Origin: Hyparrhenia diplandra
Taxonomy: Eukaryota > Streptophyta > Magnoliopsida > Poales > Poaceae
Direction: 5' to 3'
Assembly (NCBI GenBank): GCA_015847255.1
Contig: JADLZK010000246.1
Coordinates: forward strand, 1-64,000
Length of the DNA: 64,000 nt
Positions 1-11,567 of this stretch are shown piece by piece; positions within the stretch are counted from its first letter, which is position 1, and each line of letters opens with the position of its first letter. The notes below the pieces were generated by a model, which made no database searches, was not told where the DNA came from, and saw only the letters and a list, made by a program, of their open reading frames with translations. Position numbers and translations under genes: made by a program.

Positions 1-2085
1 GTCAGATTTCTTCCGTGGCTTCCTGAATCAAGATCGAGGCGTCCACTTGAATCCGAACAACAGCATTCTCTTGGCCAGTTTATTTAAAGTACGCGCAGGC
101 TTTTGGGCATTAGGCCGCACTCGGGCCCTGTTCCGTATATTTTTCGTTTGAAGCCGCATCCTCGGACAGATCATTACAGAAGTCGTAAGCGTCGGAGTAG
201 CGCCGGCCCGTTCAAGCGGCCTCATCGAAAAGGCCAGCGGAGGTTCTGAAGTTGTAGCGCCGCCGCTGCCCAAGAGGAAGGTAAATGTAACCGTGGCAAG
301 CGGCTAGTGAATAGTGCTGAAGCCTCTGTAATGCCGCCTGAGGTGTACAACTCGAAGATGGCTTCAACTACCTGAAGAAGAGTTCTCCTGCTGGATGTAA
401 GTAATGTGACAAGGGATCAGTGCGGTGCGTGACTTGTTACATCTGGTGTGTGCTGCAGGAGACGACAAGCTGAGCGGGCTGCTGCGGCCGCGCAGGACAA
501 GTCGCCAATGACCGAAGAGGCTCAGCAGACGTGGAGGACGACGAGTCTCCACAAGTAGTCGAGAAGCCCAGCAGGGATGCTGGAGGCGGAGCATGCGGGC
601 GAAACAGTCAAATCGAGCCTTGAAGTGGTTGCTGCACCATCTGGGAGTATGCAGGTTGCGCTAGACAGCCTGTGTTCGCTAAAGGATTACTTGATTCTTT
701 GGTGAACCAAGAATTCTTTTGGCAAGATCAACTGTGTAAGTAGTCCGAGTACTGAGTACTTGTGTTGTTGTTCCGTTTGCCGCACAACCATGACGCCATG
801 TTGTTATATGCAGGAAATCTACCGACTTTGAGCCTGATGGGAATTGAGCCTGAGTACTGCCGCTGATGGCGGAAGCCACTCAGCAGAGCTGGCTGTGACC
901 ACGCCGCCTCCCCCAGGACAAGACGATGGAGGAAAGGCCAGCTGCGGACGAAGATGTCGCCATGGTAGGTATGTTGTTGTCACAAGTAGTCGATACTTTA
1001 GTAGTCAAACGTCATACAGCCCTCGGGCTGAAAATGCTCGTGGCTGTGCAGAGCTTATTGTGGAAATTGAAGATTTCACTACCTGAGTGCTGGATGCAGA
1101 TAAACCCAGCGGCGGATGCGGTTGAAGACCGTAAAGCACAGCAGGCCGGTCAGCAGGGGAGGCAAGGCGGGTACTAGAAGCCCCTTGGTGATCCGAGGTT
1201 GAAATATCAGATCCGAGCCACTGCGAAGTGCGGCCATGAAGGGACCCTGAGGCCTCAGCAGCTGGAAAGAGCAACGATCGACACATTATGCTGCCGCTTG
1301 AAGACTCCACCGCTGGATTCAGATCATGTAGCTCTGCGTGATGGAATCGCATCGCCGCACAAGTGAATATATGGAGGTAAATCCCTGATTGACCAAGTAC
1401 TCAAATTGTATTGTTACGATTGGATCGAGTACTGATTGTGTTGTCTGCAGGCTATCATCAAGAGCTACAGGCGGAAGTCAGAGATGCTGGAGGGGTATGC
1501 CGGACGCCCTGATTCGCCTGGAATCACTAGGAAGAGAGTCTGCGGAAAGAGAAGCTGGCTGCTTCCCACTTGGCGATGAAATGATAGTACGTGCGCCGAG
1601 TACCGAACCAGATTCAGGAGCTCACGGGCCAGAAGGATTTTAAGTGATCCAGAAGAACAAAACCTAGCTTGCGCCGTGAGAAGAAAAAGGGGTAATGCCC
1701 AGATCCATTAGTTGTTTTTGAGTACTTATAGAGCCTCCCTCAGCTGACTTGTTCTGGGCTGTTGCAGATCTTGAAAATCCGTAGCCGCGCTGGAAGAGCT
1801 GGTGACTGACTGGAAATGTGCCTTCAACCATGAACAGGCAGCCCACGAGGAAACCACCGAAGAACTTGAGGAGCTGCATCATGAGTTTTGCGAGGGAGCA
1901 GAAAATGCGCCTCGATGGTGAATCTGATCTTCTCACGTCTATGCAGTCCTCGCGGAAGCTACTGGCGGAGCACGAAGAGTTGAAGAAGGTGATGAAAGAG
2001 TTGACTGCTGTGGCGGGACCTGCTGCTTGAAGACCCGCTGCTGGATCCAGACCCGCTGATGGTTGTCGGATGTCCAAATTCTTCT
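1..2085 (+). pseudogene. Decayed spliced gene with C-terminal coiled coil, transposon-type
   Basis: No long open frame remains, but the plus strand keeps a regular exon/intron look. Good donor/acceptor pairs occur at about 398-460 (GTAAGT to GCTGCAG), 734-812 (GTAAGT to TATGCAG) and 1376-1450 (GTAAAT to GTCTGCAG), with another acceptor near 1767. After the last acceptor, about 1,785-1,905 encodes a Glu/Leu/His-rich helical stretch (ALEELVTDW, then TTEELEELHHEF), typical of a coiled coil. Short introns plus a coiled-coil tail resemble the plant 'putative gypsy type transposon' (Transposase_28-like) proteins, also suggested for the gene at 30,056-33,810. That assignment is inference: the diagnostic N-terminal domain is not in this stretch, which is cut by the window edge. 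It could instead be a host gene fragment. Confidence 0.4.
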
Positions 2086-2355
2086 ATCTGATCAGCCCAT
2101 GCTACAAAAGCTATTTTAGTTGTCTTTTTCATGTTTTGCAAGGCGGACCAATCACTAATGAGACGTTTGCTTCCTCATTTGTGTTGTTTCTTCAATCATC
2201 AAGTCACTCCATGGTGAAATGTTCTGACATCGATTTTGCTTTCGCAGTTGCTTTCTGTTGTTCCAATAATCCACGAACCTAGGCGTTACTAGTAGCAATT
2301 CGTTTTGGGGAGGAAGAGAGGGGTGGTATTCTTCTCTAGCTACATGTTTGGTGAT
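2086..2355. other. Intergenic stretch before the retroposon
   Basis: No gene seen. Part of it (about 2,210-2,265, around 'ggtgaaatgttctgacatcgat') resembles a stretch at about 5,911-5,965 on the far side of the inserted retroposon, so it may belong to an old diverged repeat. Confidence 0.4.
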
Positions 2356-2371
2356 TAAATAAATGGGGGAT
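2356..2371 (+). repeat. Target-site duplication, 5' copy
   Basis: The 16-bp sequence taaataaatgggggat is repeated exactly at 5,389-5,404, immediately after a short A-run. Such long duplications are made by LINE-type target-primed reverse transcription. Confidence 0.9.
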
Positions 2372-5300
2372 GTGTTCACCTTGCATCACCCAACACCGTC
2401 TTCCAGGCGAAGATGCCCTCCCGACCCTCCCGACCGTTGCCTGCCTGCCCGTGGCGAATACGCCGCCGCCAGCCCACCACCGGCGAACCCCTCCCTAGCA
2501 GGCCTCCCCATCCTCCTCCGAGCGCAGATCCCGAGGTCGCCCCCGCCCGATCTATCAATCCATGGAGCCGGGCGGAGGAGCTCCAAAGATCCCTCATCGA
2601 AAGCACTCCACCCGGAGCGGCCTCGGCACCTCTCGCGCCGCTCCGCCGGTGGGCACTCCGGGCCGGGCCCGAAGCTCGGCGCCTCCACCCAGCCTCCTCC
2701 CGGGTTGGGGGCGCCGCTGCCGCAGCGGCCTCCGCCCGCTCGCCGCGCTGTCGCCGGAGGTGACCACGCCGCCAGCACCGCCGCCTCCCCGCCGTGGTTG
2801 ACGCTGCTCGCCGCTATGGCGCAGCACCGAGCTACCACCGCTGGGCTCGCCACGCCGCTGGTCGCTTCGGGCCAGCGGCACCGCGCCTTGCCGCCAGCTG
2901 GCCGGGCCGGGTGCCACCGCCTCGCTCGCTGCCGCCTTCTCGCCTCGCCGCCTCATCTACCGCCGCGGGCCGCCGCCGGCCGCGACGCGCCCATGGAGGC
3001 TCGCTGCCGCATGTCCCCGGATGGAATGTTGATCCTGGGGCCAAGCCTTCCCCTCTCCACCGGCCGCTCAGATGAGGGCGCATCGCCACCGGGGCCGCGC
3101 CCGCACCTCGCCCGCCGTCGCTGCGGCTCTCGCCCACCGAGAGCCCGGGCCCATGACGCCGGCCCTCCACCTCGTCGCCGCTGTGCTCCTCACTCATCTC
3201 CCCGCCGTAGTCGCTGGAGGCCTGGCTACACGCATCTTCCCGGGCCAAGGTTGGTGACCTCGATGCCGGCATGTCAATTTTTGACGGGCCAAGCCAAGAC
3301 TGGCCCTCATCTTCTCCTCCTCGGCCCATCGTCGGCGCCCGTCTTCCGACAAAGATGGGCGCCGCCTCCTCCGTCGCCGGGTCCCACGCCGCCGTTTGCC
3401 GCCCCGACCTTGTCCGGCTTTGTACGCGCTTCTGACCACCAACCCCAACGCCGGGAGGTCGAAGAGGGCGAAGTTGGTGGGATGGAGACTGACGCTCCTT
3501 CCTCGACCACGGCCTCCACCGGCAAGGGCCTTCCATCGAGGCCTCCGCCCTTCTTCCCCTCCTCCGTCTCGTAGACCAAGGAGGAGCGCCGGGTCGACAT
3601 CCCCATGTCCGACCGCTCCGACGACGAGTTTGAGGAGCCGACACCGCCGCCAACTTCCGCTTCCTCCATCGCGATGGCCATGGGGCACCGGTCCTCCACG
3701 AGGCCATCCGCCTCCGTCCCGCCGCTTCCGCGCCCGGGACGGGTGTCGACGCCGGGCCGCGCTCCTTCGTGGTGGATCACCAGCCGGCGGGCCGTGACCG
3801 ATCGAAAATAACTAGGTGTGGCTTCCGGTTCCTGGCAATGGAGTTCCCGGCGATGGTACCGTCTCTCGCCATGAAGATGAAACGCAGCGGCCCCGCCGCA
3901 AGAAGAAGAAGATGACTTCGGCGAGCCAAGACAAGGCACCGGCGGTCGCGTCCCCGTCCACCGCCTTGGCACGCTTGCACCAAGACGGGCTCATGGTAGC
4001 GTGACGCCCCGTCCACCGCTGGGGCCCCACCGCCGCGCCTCCTCCGCACCGCCAAGGTCGGGCAGGAGGTCCTCCCCAGCTGCAGCCGCTTGCGCCGCTC
4101 CACCGTCGCTCTCACCGCCCGAGGCCGCCCGCCGACCGGGTCGGGCGCCGCTTCAACCGCTCCGACGAGCATGTGCACGCGCTCGCACCTCCCCGCCGCT
4201 ACCGCTTCGCCGCCACCGCGAGGCATCGCGCGCCGCCGCTGCCCACCTGGGCGCCGGAGTACCGGGACAGCGTGGTCGCCCGCCCGCGGGCTCTGGGGTG
4301 CCTCGGCCGCTTCGAGGTTTCCACTCACAGCCCTCCTCGCGGGCCCAGTTCGACAAATCCACCTGCTCCCGCCCCCCTCCGTGCACACGCCGCCACCGCC
4401 CAGGGAGGAGCCTACCCGACGCCCACAACCATCTACCGAAAAAAAAAAATGCCCGGGGTGGCCCCCCACGCAGGCTTCATCCGTCGCCACCGCCACGCCA
4501 GATCGGGCGAGGCCGGCGGTGTCCCCTTCGGGCGGACCCCATGCTAGATGAGCTCGCGGCCTTCCTCATCGCGCCCCGCTCTTTGAGATGCCCGGCGAGG
4601 TCGCCATGGCTTGTTTCTACGCCACCTTCGCCTCCGCTCCGGATCGTGGACGACCGTGGGTGGGCTGACTTGTTGAGGCCGGAAGCTCGGGTCCCACTAG
4701 TCACCGTCAGATCGACGCCGCACCAGTAGCCAACCCGCCTCACCACCCAGGTTCAAAAAGAAGGAGTCCGAGCCGCAGCCGGCTGACCTCCCTGCCCGAC
4801 GCCAGGGGCACCGATGCTCGCGGGCGACGAGGTTGGGCGCGCCGCCCACCCCTTTGAGCTCGGTGTTCGCGCCGTCTGGGCTGACGAGTTCATAGCCGCC
4901 ACGAGACCGCTGAGCTATCAACGCTCTCCACGCCGGCCTTGGTGAAAACGCCGGCCGCCAGACTCCTCCGGGCTGGTACGAAACGCAGCGCACGACTCGC
5001 CGCAAAGAGTGGGTCTAGGCTCCACAGCCGAGGACCGTGCAAGGAGAGTTTTGCTCAAGAAGATGGGGGATCGAGGTCGAAAATGGCATGAGGATGCGGC
5101 CCCTTGACCAGTTGCGCCCGCTTCACGGGGCCTCTTGTTGAGGTGAACAGGAGGGCATGAGCGCTTCCTTCTAGGCAAGAAGCGGCGCCGGGCCCGAGTG
5201 GTTGCGCTTGCCTCTCCCTGCTTGGTCGCATAGTTTGTTCATCATGTAATCGCAAAACTTTTTTCCAGTAGATAGGTTGTTGTTCTCTTTTCGCTTTTGA

Positions 5301-5388
5301 TGTCCACTCGCATCATGAACTCTTTTGTATTTGGATTTGGTTTCCTCCTCTTAATGAAAAACGGGTGAATGGCCCGGTCGAAAAAAAA
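2372..5388 (+). mobile_element. Non-autonomous LINE-like retroposon, gag-like remnant, no RT
   Basis: This 3.0-kb insertion is bounded by a perfect 16-bp target-site duplication. It ends 'cccggtcg' plus an A-run at 5,381-5,388, the typical 3' end of grass L1-type LINEs. The interior is very GC-rich and proline/arginine coding. I see no reverse transcriptase or endonuclease. Near the 3' end, at about 4,978-5,075, two blocks in different frames read RSARLAAK and ARRVLLKKMG, a pattern I associate with the C-terminus of the gag-like ORF1 of grass LINE-derived elements. The element is therefore probably an ORF1-only, RT-lacking passenger mobilised in trans, now frameshifted. The 403-codon open frame at 2,363-3,574 starts inside the target duplication and is most likely a high-GC artefact. 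Confidence 0.75.
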
Positions 5389-5404
5389 TAAATAAATGGG
5401 GGAT
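5389..5404 (+). repeat. Target-site duplication, 3' copy
   Basis: Exact second copy of the 16-bp sequence at 2,356-2,371, directly following the A-run that ends the retroposon. Confidence 0.9.
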
Positions 5405-6759
5405 ACGTGGATGTGCGAACATCATGGTCCCGCACAAAGGATGACTACTTGTCGGTTGTCGCCGTATTTACTTTGCCAATTGTGACACTGATCTAGCCAT
5501 TGTCTTCGCCTTCAAAAGAATGAGAACTTTGGGAGCAAAATCAAAGCGACTCGAACACACAAAATTAAGGAAACAGACCACAAACATAGCCAGTGGACGT
5601 GTTGGGCATGGCGAGTGGCAAGAGGGCAGCCGGTGTGTTGACATTGCTGGCCATAATGCTGGTTCTTCAGCTGATGGCAGCTCCGACAACCATGGCGCTG
5701 GCTCCGACAGCACCCCTGTCATTGCCTTGAACACGATTGCGAGGGAATTTTCGTTTCCAGTCGGATCCAAATTCTGTGGGGGAGAAACATGTGTCTTTGC
5801 ACCGGTCTGCCTTTCTAAACTCATGGGTTGCAGGTGCTAAAACCAGGTTTGCGTGAAGGACTACTAATAATGATTGCAGCAGCTCCCTTGATTCAGAACA
5901 TCATTCTCCGTGGTGAAATGTTCCTCCGACATCGATGTCTATCCTTTCTCATTTTGTAAGGTTGCTGTTCCAAACCTAGCTTTACTTGTATTGTATCGAT
6001 TGTGTTATGAAATTTAAAGTGTACTGGCGCAACTGCAAGCCCTACCATGTTAAAATTTTACCTGTGTCATCCCATGTGCTTGTTTTCTGCGGAGCCGGAG
6101 AGACCGGGGCTCCGTACTGCCTGGCGTTCGCCACGACGAGCGAGAGTTCTCTCCGTATCGTCATGCGCGACGAACCTGACACGCGACCGGTGCAGCGAGG
6201 CCGCCGATTCCCGGCGCGTCATTCCGTCGAACACCTTGCCCGCGGCGCGGCGGAGGTGTCATCCGCTGTATGCTCAAAGAGAGTGGCGGAGTTGCGCGCG
6301 GGTACCGGAATATACGATGCGGCGAGGTCCGAGTGGTGGTGGCAGAGGCCAGGCCGGCGGCGTGCCCCGGGCCGGCGGAACCGCGGGGAAGTGTCGGCAA
6401 GGTGGAGCTCTAGCTGCTGGCATGCTGTGCCTGTGAAGGCGGTTAGCATCCATGCGGCGGCAAAGGAAGGAAGCAGAAGCACCGCCTGCGCCTGGGCTTT
6501 CCCAAATCGACTCCTTAGGCCCAACTCAGAAATGGAGAAGCCTAACCAAGCGTGGCTCAAAAAAGAAATTAGCATTGCTTGGCCAAAGTGTGTTTTCCAT
6601 TTTTCCTTTTTCTTTTTATCCTATAAATAATTTTAAATGAGTTCCACATTTTACGGGATGTAATTCAAGATATTTTGAAAAATTTTTATATTTACATGAG
6701 GTAAAAAATTGTAAACCACCCCATATAAATCATTTTGAAGATTGACATTCCCCTCTTAA
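5405..6759. other. Intergenic DNA, no recognised gene
   Basis: Open frames at 5,520-5,840 and 5,986-6,630 (+) show no family motif I know. The second covers a GC-rich patch (about 6,080-6,440) next to AT-rich DNA and may be a captured gene fragment. The last 150 bases are AT-rich and featureless. Confidence 0.4.
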
Positions 6760-7034
6760 GGCCTTGTTTGGATCCATTAGTCTCAGGACTAAAAAGTTTA
6801 GTCCTACCACCTGGTTGGATGGAGAGACTAAAAAGACATCTGAAAAGACTAAATTTCCCACTCCCCTGCATTAAAAATAAAGAGAGAAGAGCATTGATGA
6901 GGGGTAGGGGTGAGATTTGGAGGGTTTAGTGCCATTTAGCTCCTTCCATGGGACTAATGCAGTTTAGTCTTTAGTTCCTCATTTAGTCTAAATGGAAGGG
7001 ACTAAACATTAGTCCCATGGATCCAAACACGGCC
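6760..7034. mobile_element. Tourist-like MITE (PIF/Harbinger)
   Basis: A 275-bp element with inverted ends ggccttgtttggatccat and, on the other strand, ggccgtgtttggatccat (one mismatch). It is flanked by TAA on both sides (6,757-6,759 and 7,035-7,037), the 3-bp duplication typical of PIF/Harbinger. Subterminal 'ggactaa' and 'ttagtcc' words are repeated and inverted. It is non-coding. Confidence 0.88.
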
Positions 7035-8120
7035 TAAGTCTTAAGTTATTTTATTGTAAATACCAACCTTTGTCCCGTGAATCAGTTTTGTTGCAAATGT
7101 TTGACATGGTTTTGTACAAATCCTTAGCATGATCATACGAGCTATATATGTTATTATTATGGGTCGTATATAGTATCCCCTGAGCAAGAAGGGATAAGAA
7201 AGCAAGCTAGCAATTGCATGAGCTCTACGTACTTGCATTGCTAGCCACGCTGTAACTCTTAAGTATGCATGCATGCTCATGTGTATTATTGTTAAGAGGA
7301 AATAATACGTATGTGGCGGATTATAGCTTGGTGGAAACCGGGAATCCTATCTAGCTTCCGGTAGCTAGTTTGCTATTTGGCTTTCACTGTTTGAGATTCG
7401 TGCAAATAATAATACCTCTTGGATCTTCGTGCTCAAACCCTAGCTTCCTCCTGCTGGCGCCCCTCCACCCGCCCACATGCGCCGCTACAAGACCGCTGCC
7501 CCATGCTTACAAGACGGCTGGAGCTCTGAAGGCCGCGCCGTCGCTGCCGCCCACTGTCTCGAGGTTGAAGAAGCTGAAAAAAAAAGACACTTCAAAATGT
7601 TGATTGTTCTTTTAGAAAATGTTGAATCCATCTGATTGATATGTTGAAGTAGCCAAGAAAAAATGTTGAGCGTTGTATTTATCTTTGCAAAATGTTGAAC
7701 TGTATTTCTCAAAATGTTGAACGTATTTTGTTGTAATGTTGATGTATACTTCTAACTGGGCTTAGTGGACTTTAATGAGCTTTAAAATCATGTTGTTATT
7801 CAGCTTCCCCGTTTGCTATATAGGAGCCCCCCCGGTGGAAACGGCCATTATTATCTAACGTGACAGCCATATACATGGCGTCCTTCCCTTGTACGCGAAC
7901 CAAGTCCAGACGGGCGTCTGGCCCAGCTCTCTGCCTGACGTTACGTATCCAACTAGCCAGGCCCACATGTCAGGTAGTTACTTGGCCGAGATAGCTATTG
8001 ACGAGTTCAAACTCCGTAAGTATTGATCATCTTGGCTGCCAAGCAAACAAATTAAACAGCCGAGAGATATTCCAACTAACTACGGCGGCGGCGCACGATG
8101 AGGCTCCTGGCATAGGCCGG
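7035..8120. other. Intergenic DNA, no recognised gene
   Basis: Mostly AT-rich, with a GC-rich patch near 7,440-7,560 that is open on the plus strand but resembles no family I recognise. It contains the ATGTTGA-rich stretch listed separately. Confidence 0.4.
7596..7743 (+). repeat. Spaced ATGTTGA motif cluster
   Basis: The heptamer ATGTTGA occurs seven times in about 150 bases, usually preceded by an A-run, at irregular spacing of roughly 15-30 bases. This looks like subterminal repeat structure of a DNA transposon or a decayed minisatellite. No terminus was found. Confidence 0.5.
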
Positions 8121-8127
8121 CCGGACC

Positions 8128-8306
8128 CTAGCCCCTGCCTATATAAAGGCCAGCCCGGCCATGCGTCTCCGTCGACGGACTATCCTCCTCCATCCACCAG
8201 AGACGCCGCCGGTGAGCCTGTGTGTCAGCCCGGCAACGGCCCCCGCGATCGTCATCGGCAAGCCCGTCGTCCATGACGCCTCTCTTCGTCTTCGGCTGTG
8301 CAGGTT
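8128..8306 (+). pseudogene. Orphan promoter and first exon of an unrecognised gene
   Basis: A good TATA box (cctatataaagg, about 8,136-8,147) lies just upstream of an ATG at 8,161. A GC-rich open stretch follows, with possible splice donors at about 8,211 (GCCG before GTGAGC) and 8,304 (GCAG before GTTGAT). Transposon-like repeats begin about 80 bases downstream and no further exon is found. I do not recognise the encoded residues. A truncated gene start is the simplest reading, but this could also be the promoter end of a transposon. Confidence 0.3.
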
Positions 8307-8379
8307 GATATTGGTTTCTCTCTTTGTCCCTGTCACGTACATATTAGATGCATGTATATACACAAGAAATGTAGCGCAA

Positions 8380-9150
8380 GTATATAGTAACACCAACTAG
8401 TGTTACTATAGATTGAAAAAGTGTTACTAGTTCTTTTAGTAACACATGTGTGTTTGTGTTCCAATTGGCTATGTTACTATAAAGTAGTTTATTATAACAC
8501 AATTTACTTGTCTATAGGAACACTTGTTTAGTGTTACAATGATTTTTGTTGTAACTTTTTTTTTGTTCTAGTAACACTTCACATTATGGGAGAACACATA
8601 GTTTGTAACAGATTTTTGAGCTATAGTAACACTTTGAAGTGTTACAATGGTTGTCTGTTGTAACATTTTTTTAGTTCTAGTAACACTTTTATATTGTGCT
8701 AGATTATATAGCTTGTAACACATTTTTTGAGCTATAGTAACATTTCGTTTGGTGTTACAATAAATAGGACCAATTGCCACATAGTTGGTTCCGTTACAAT
8801 ATGCAACGAAATAGGTGTTGCAATAGACAATATTGCCACACATAAAAAGCATGGCAATAGGTGAAATCCTCTATTGCCACACACTGTTTGGTTGCCATAG
8901 TAGGTGAATCCTTTATTGTGATAAAAAATATTTGGTTGCTTCTTCGTAGCAACCATACATGATCAATAAAGCATATTAGATAATTCCATTAAACCAAGAT
9001 ATGATTTGCTTATACACCAGTACACAACATTAATGAAACAATCCAATGTCAAACTCTACTTAAACACACACTATAAGCTATCTGACACTCTAATTTGTAC
9101 GCATCAAAATCTAATGAGTATGTCTACTATACTACAACAAAAATTCGCTT
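8380..9150. mobile_element. CACTA-like subterminal repeat region
   Basis: From 8,385 to about 8,770 the words GTAACAC/GTGTTAC recur many times in both orientations. From about 8,780 to 8,955 they are replaced by related words (ttgcaatag, ttgccacac, ttgccatag). Such short degenerate subterminal repeats are typical of CACTA transposons. At about 9,132-9,150 'ctacaacaaaaattcgctt' resembles a CACTA terminus whose first CA has mutated. No transposase is present, and the opposite end was not located. Confidence 0.5.
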
Positions 9151-9204
9151 GACATTGATCATCCCATCACTTGTGTGCTCCACTCAAACTCTAGCTTCGT
9201 CCTG

Positions 9205-11378
9205 AAAAGAATCATTGACATTGCATGAGCTCAGGACCAAGCATCAACCGGGGGTGATCCTCAAAATTGACTTCGAGAAAACTTATGATAGTGTGAGGTG
9301 GGAATTTGTGGAGGAAGTACTGACTAGGAAAGGTTTTGACAAGAAGGTGAAAGAATGGATCATGAGCACTGTCAGAGGGGGGCGCGTTTGCATCAACATC
9401 AACGGGGAAAATGGCCCCTATTTTAAAACTCACAAGGGTTTGCGGCAGGGGGACCCGCTCTCTCCTCTACTATTCAACCTAGCGGCAGACACATTGTCAC
9501 ACATCATGAATAGTGCGATGAGGGCAGGTCTTATCAAAGGGGTAGTACCCCATCTGATAGAAGTGGGACATCACTCATTTACAATATGCCGATGACACGA
9601 TACTGATGTGCGGGTGTGACCCAAAATCGATTGCACACATGAAATACGTGCTGTACTGCTTTGAATGGTTATCCGGACTGAAAATAAACTACCACAAGAG
9701 CGAGGTGGTGGTTTTTGGGGTTGACAATGAAGAGGAAATTAACATAGCAAACATCTTTGAATTGCAAAGTAGGTCGACCGCCAATGAAATATCGGGGCTT
9801 CCCAATAAGCGACACAAGGATTGGCATGGGGGTGTTTAAGGGCTTTGTAGAGAAGCTAAGAAACAAACTTCAACCGTGGAAGGGGAAAACCTCACATCAG
9901 GGGGGAGACTGATTCTGACCAATTCTTCCCTAAGCAGCATACCCAATTACACAATGAGTGTCTTCCGGCTGCACGAGGGGATCCACCAACAGATGGACAC
10001 AATCAGGTCAAAAATTTTCTGGGGGAGTGATGGTGACAATTTTAAGTACCACATGGTGAAATGGGAAAACGCGTGTCTGCCTAAGGACTTTGGGGGGGCC
10101 GGAATCATAAACACAAGGAAGCTAAATGAAGCTCTTCTAATAAAATGGGTCTGGAGAATCTATAACCATGAAGAGGGGGATATCTGTTGTCAGCTGTTGG
10201 AAAAGAAATATTTGAGCAATAGAACTTTAGCACTCTGTAAACACAATAAGGGGTCGCAATTGGCGGGGGTTATGAAAGTAAAAGCAAAATTTAAGTGGGG
10301 GGCAAAATTCAAAGTTAATAGTGCAGAGAAAACACACTCTTACGGGAGGGACGTGTGGGTGGAGGAAATCCCCTCAAACTCGTTTTCCCACGCCTATATG
10401 AGTACCGCAGGGGACAAGCAATGCCCGGGTTAGTGAATCTTTGGGTGGGGGCGAATGGATCATGGATTTCAAGCGGCCACCGTTAAGCCAAGGGGAGGAT
10501 ATGCAATGGGAGAGCTGCTGATTATCTTTGAAAGAAATACGACCAAATGATAACCGAGACAAAGTCGGCTAGACCTTGGAGAAATACGGGGTATATACTT
10601 CAAGTTTGATGTACGATTTACGTCCCATCGTGGTGTAGTCAACAAACGGTCGAGACGACTATGGAAAAGCAAACTACCCATGAAAATTAAAGTATTCATG
10701 TGGTAGGCATACCAAGATAGGATCCGGTCGGGGGTGACTTTGGGGGGATGAAATCGAAAGGAAACACCAATTGTGTGGTATGAGGCAAACCCGAAACATC
10801 GACCACATCCTCTTCGCATGTCCGTGGCCAAATTCACGGGACGGGCGAGGGAGGCGCACGGGTGGGGAGAGGCTCCCCAAAACCCTACGGATTTCTCGAT
10901 AATTGGTCGCCACTAGGCGGTGAAATGTACAATCTAAAACTAACATTCTTTGGCAGCCGTGCTCTGAGGTCGCTATGGACCACGCGAAACAAAATGGCTA
11001 TCGAGGGCGTTCCCAAAGACTCCAATGAATTTTTTTCAAAATCTTTGCAAACCTGAAGAAATGGCGGGTCTTCTTTGGGATGTACTGACCAAGGAGTTCT
11101 AGACAAGAGGGTGATCCAGGCGAGGGGGTGGACGGAAGCATTCATGGAAAGGATGAAGGACAAGCCACCTGAAGAAGCGAGCATGTGACACTTGTTCATG
11201 CGGAAAATTACTTCCTCAAGTAGCTGATGGTTTAGATAGTCTTTTTCGAGCCTGCGAGCTCCTCTTTTAGCTCTCTTTTTTGTAAGCTGGCAACCCCAGT
11301 GAGTTCGAGACAATCTGTATGACAACCTTATATGCTTTCTATAAAAAGCAGGGGTTCTATCCCTTTATCAAAAAAAAA
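9205..11378 (+). mobile_element. 5'-truncated L1-type LINE with frameshifted reverse transcriptase
   Basis: The reverse transcriptase begins in mid-domain with ILKIDFEKTYDSVRWEF (9,257 on), continues with GLRQGDPLSPLLFNL (about 9,439-9,483) and, after a frameshift, the catalytic QYADDTIL (about 9,583-9,606). Downstream blocks in changing frames (LKINYHKSEVVVFG, GGRLILTNSSLSSIPNY, ACLPKDFGGAGIINTRKLNEA) match the RT thumb and linker of plant LINEs. About 10,660-11,056 holds the decayed zf-RVT tail. The 3' end is 'ccctttatc' plus nine A. The endonuclease, ORF1 and the N-terminal RT are missing, so it is a dead 5'-truncated copy. I found no target-site duplication. Confidence 0.9.
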
Positions 11379-11380
11379 CC

Positions 11381-11567
11381 GCTCTGATACCAATTGTCGT
11401 AGATCACTGGAAGTTTCGCCGCCCGGTAGGTGGCCGGAGACGATGGTGAGCGGCGGGAACGCCGCCAAGAATAGAGAAACAGAGTTTGGTGCCGCTCAAA
11501 ACAACCAGTAGCTTTTTCGTTGTATTAAACAGAGTACTTATGGAAACAAAGGACTAAACTTAGTAAC
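11381..11567 (-). mobile_element. Possible copia-type LTR edge with tRNA-Met primer-binding site
   Basis: gctctgatacca at 11,381-11,392 is the reverse complement of TGGTATCAGAGC, the initiator-tRNA-Met primer-binding site next to many Ty1/copia 5' LTRs. Read on the minus strand, the sequence to its right would be the LTR, with its edge at about 11,395. This LTR-like sequence is interrupted at 11,567 by the solo LTR and may resume at 13,351. No coding part is left and the LINE abuts it directly. Confidence 0.45.

Noticed and set aside
2363..3574. 403-codon open frame as a protein-coding gene
   Set aside because: It starts inside the retroposon's target-site duplication, is low-complexity Pro/Arg/Ser, and other frames on both strands are equally open. 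High GC explains it.
7596..7743. CRISPR-like array of ATGTTGA repeats
   Set aside because: The repeat is only 7 bases with irregular spacing, in a plant nuclear context. It is not a CRISPR.
9205..11378. LINE reverse transcriptase as a functional gene
   Set aside because: Frameshifts precede YADD and continue through the domain, and the first half of the protein is missing.
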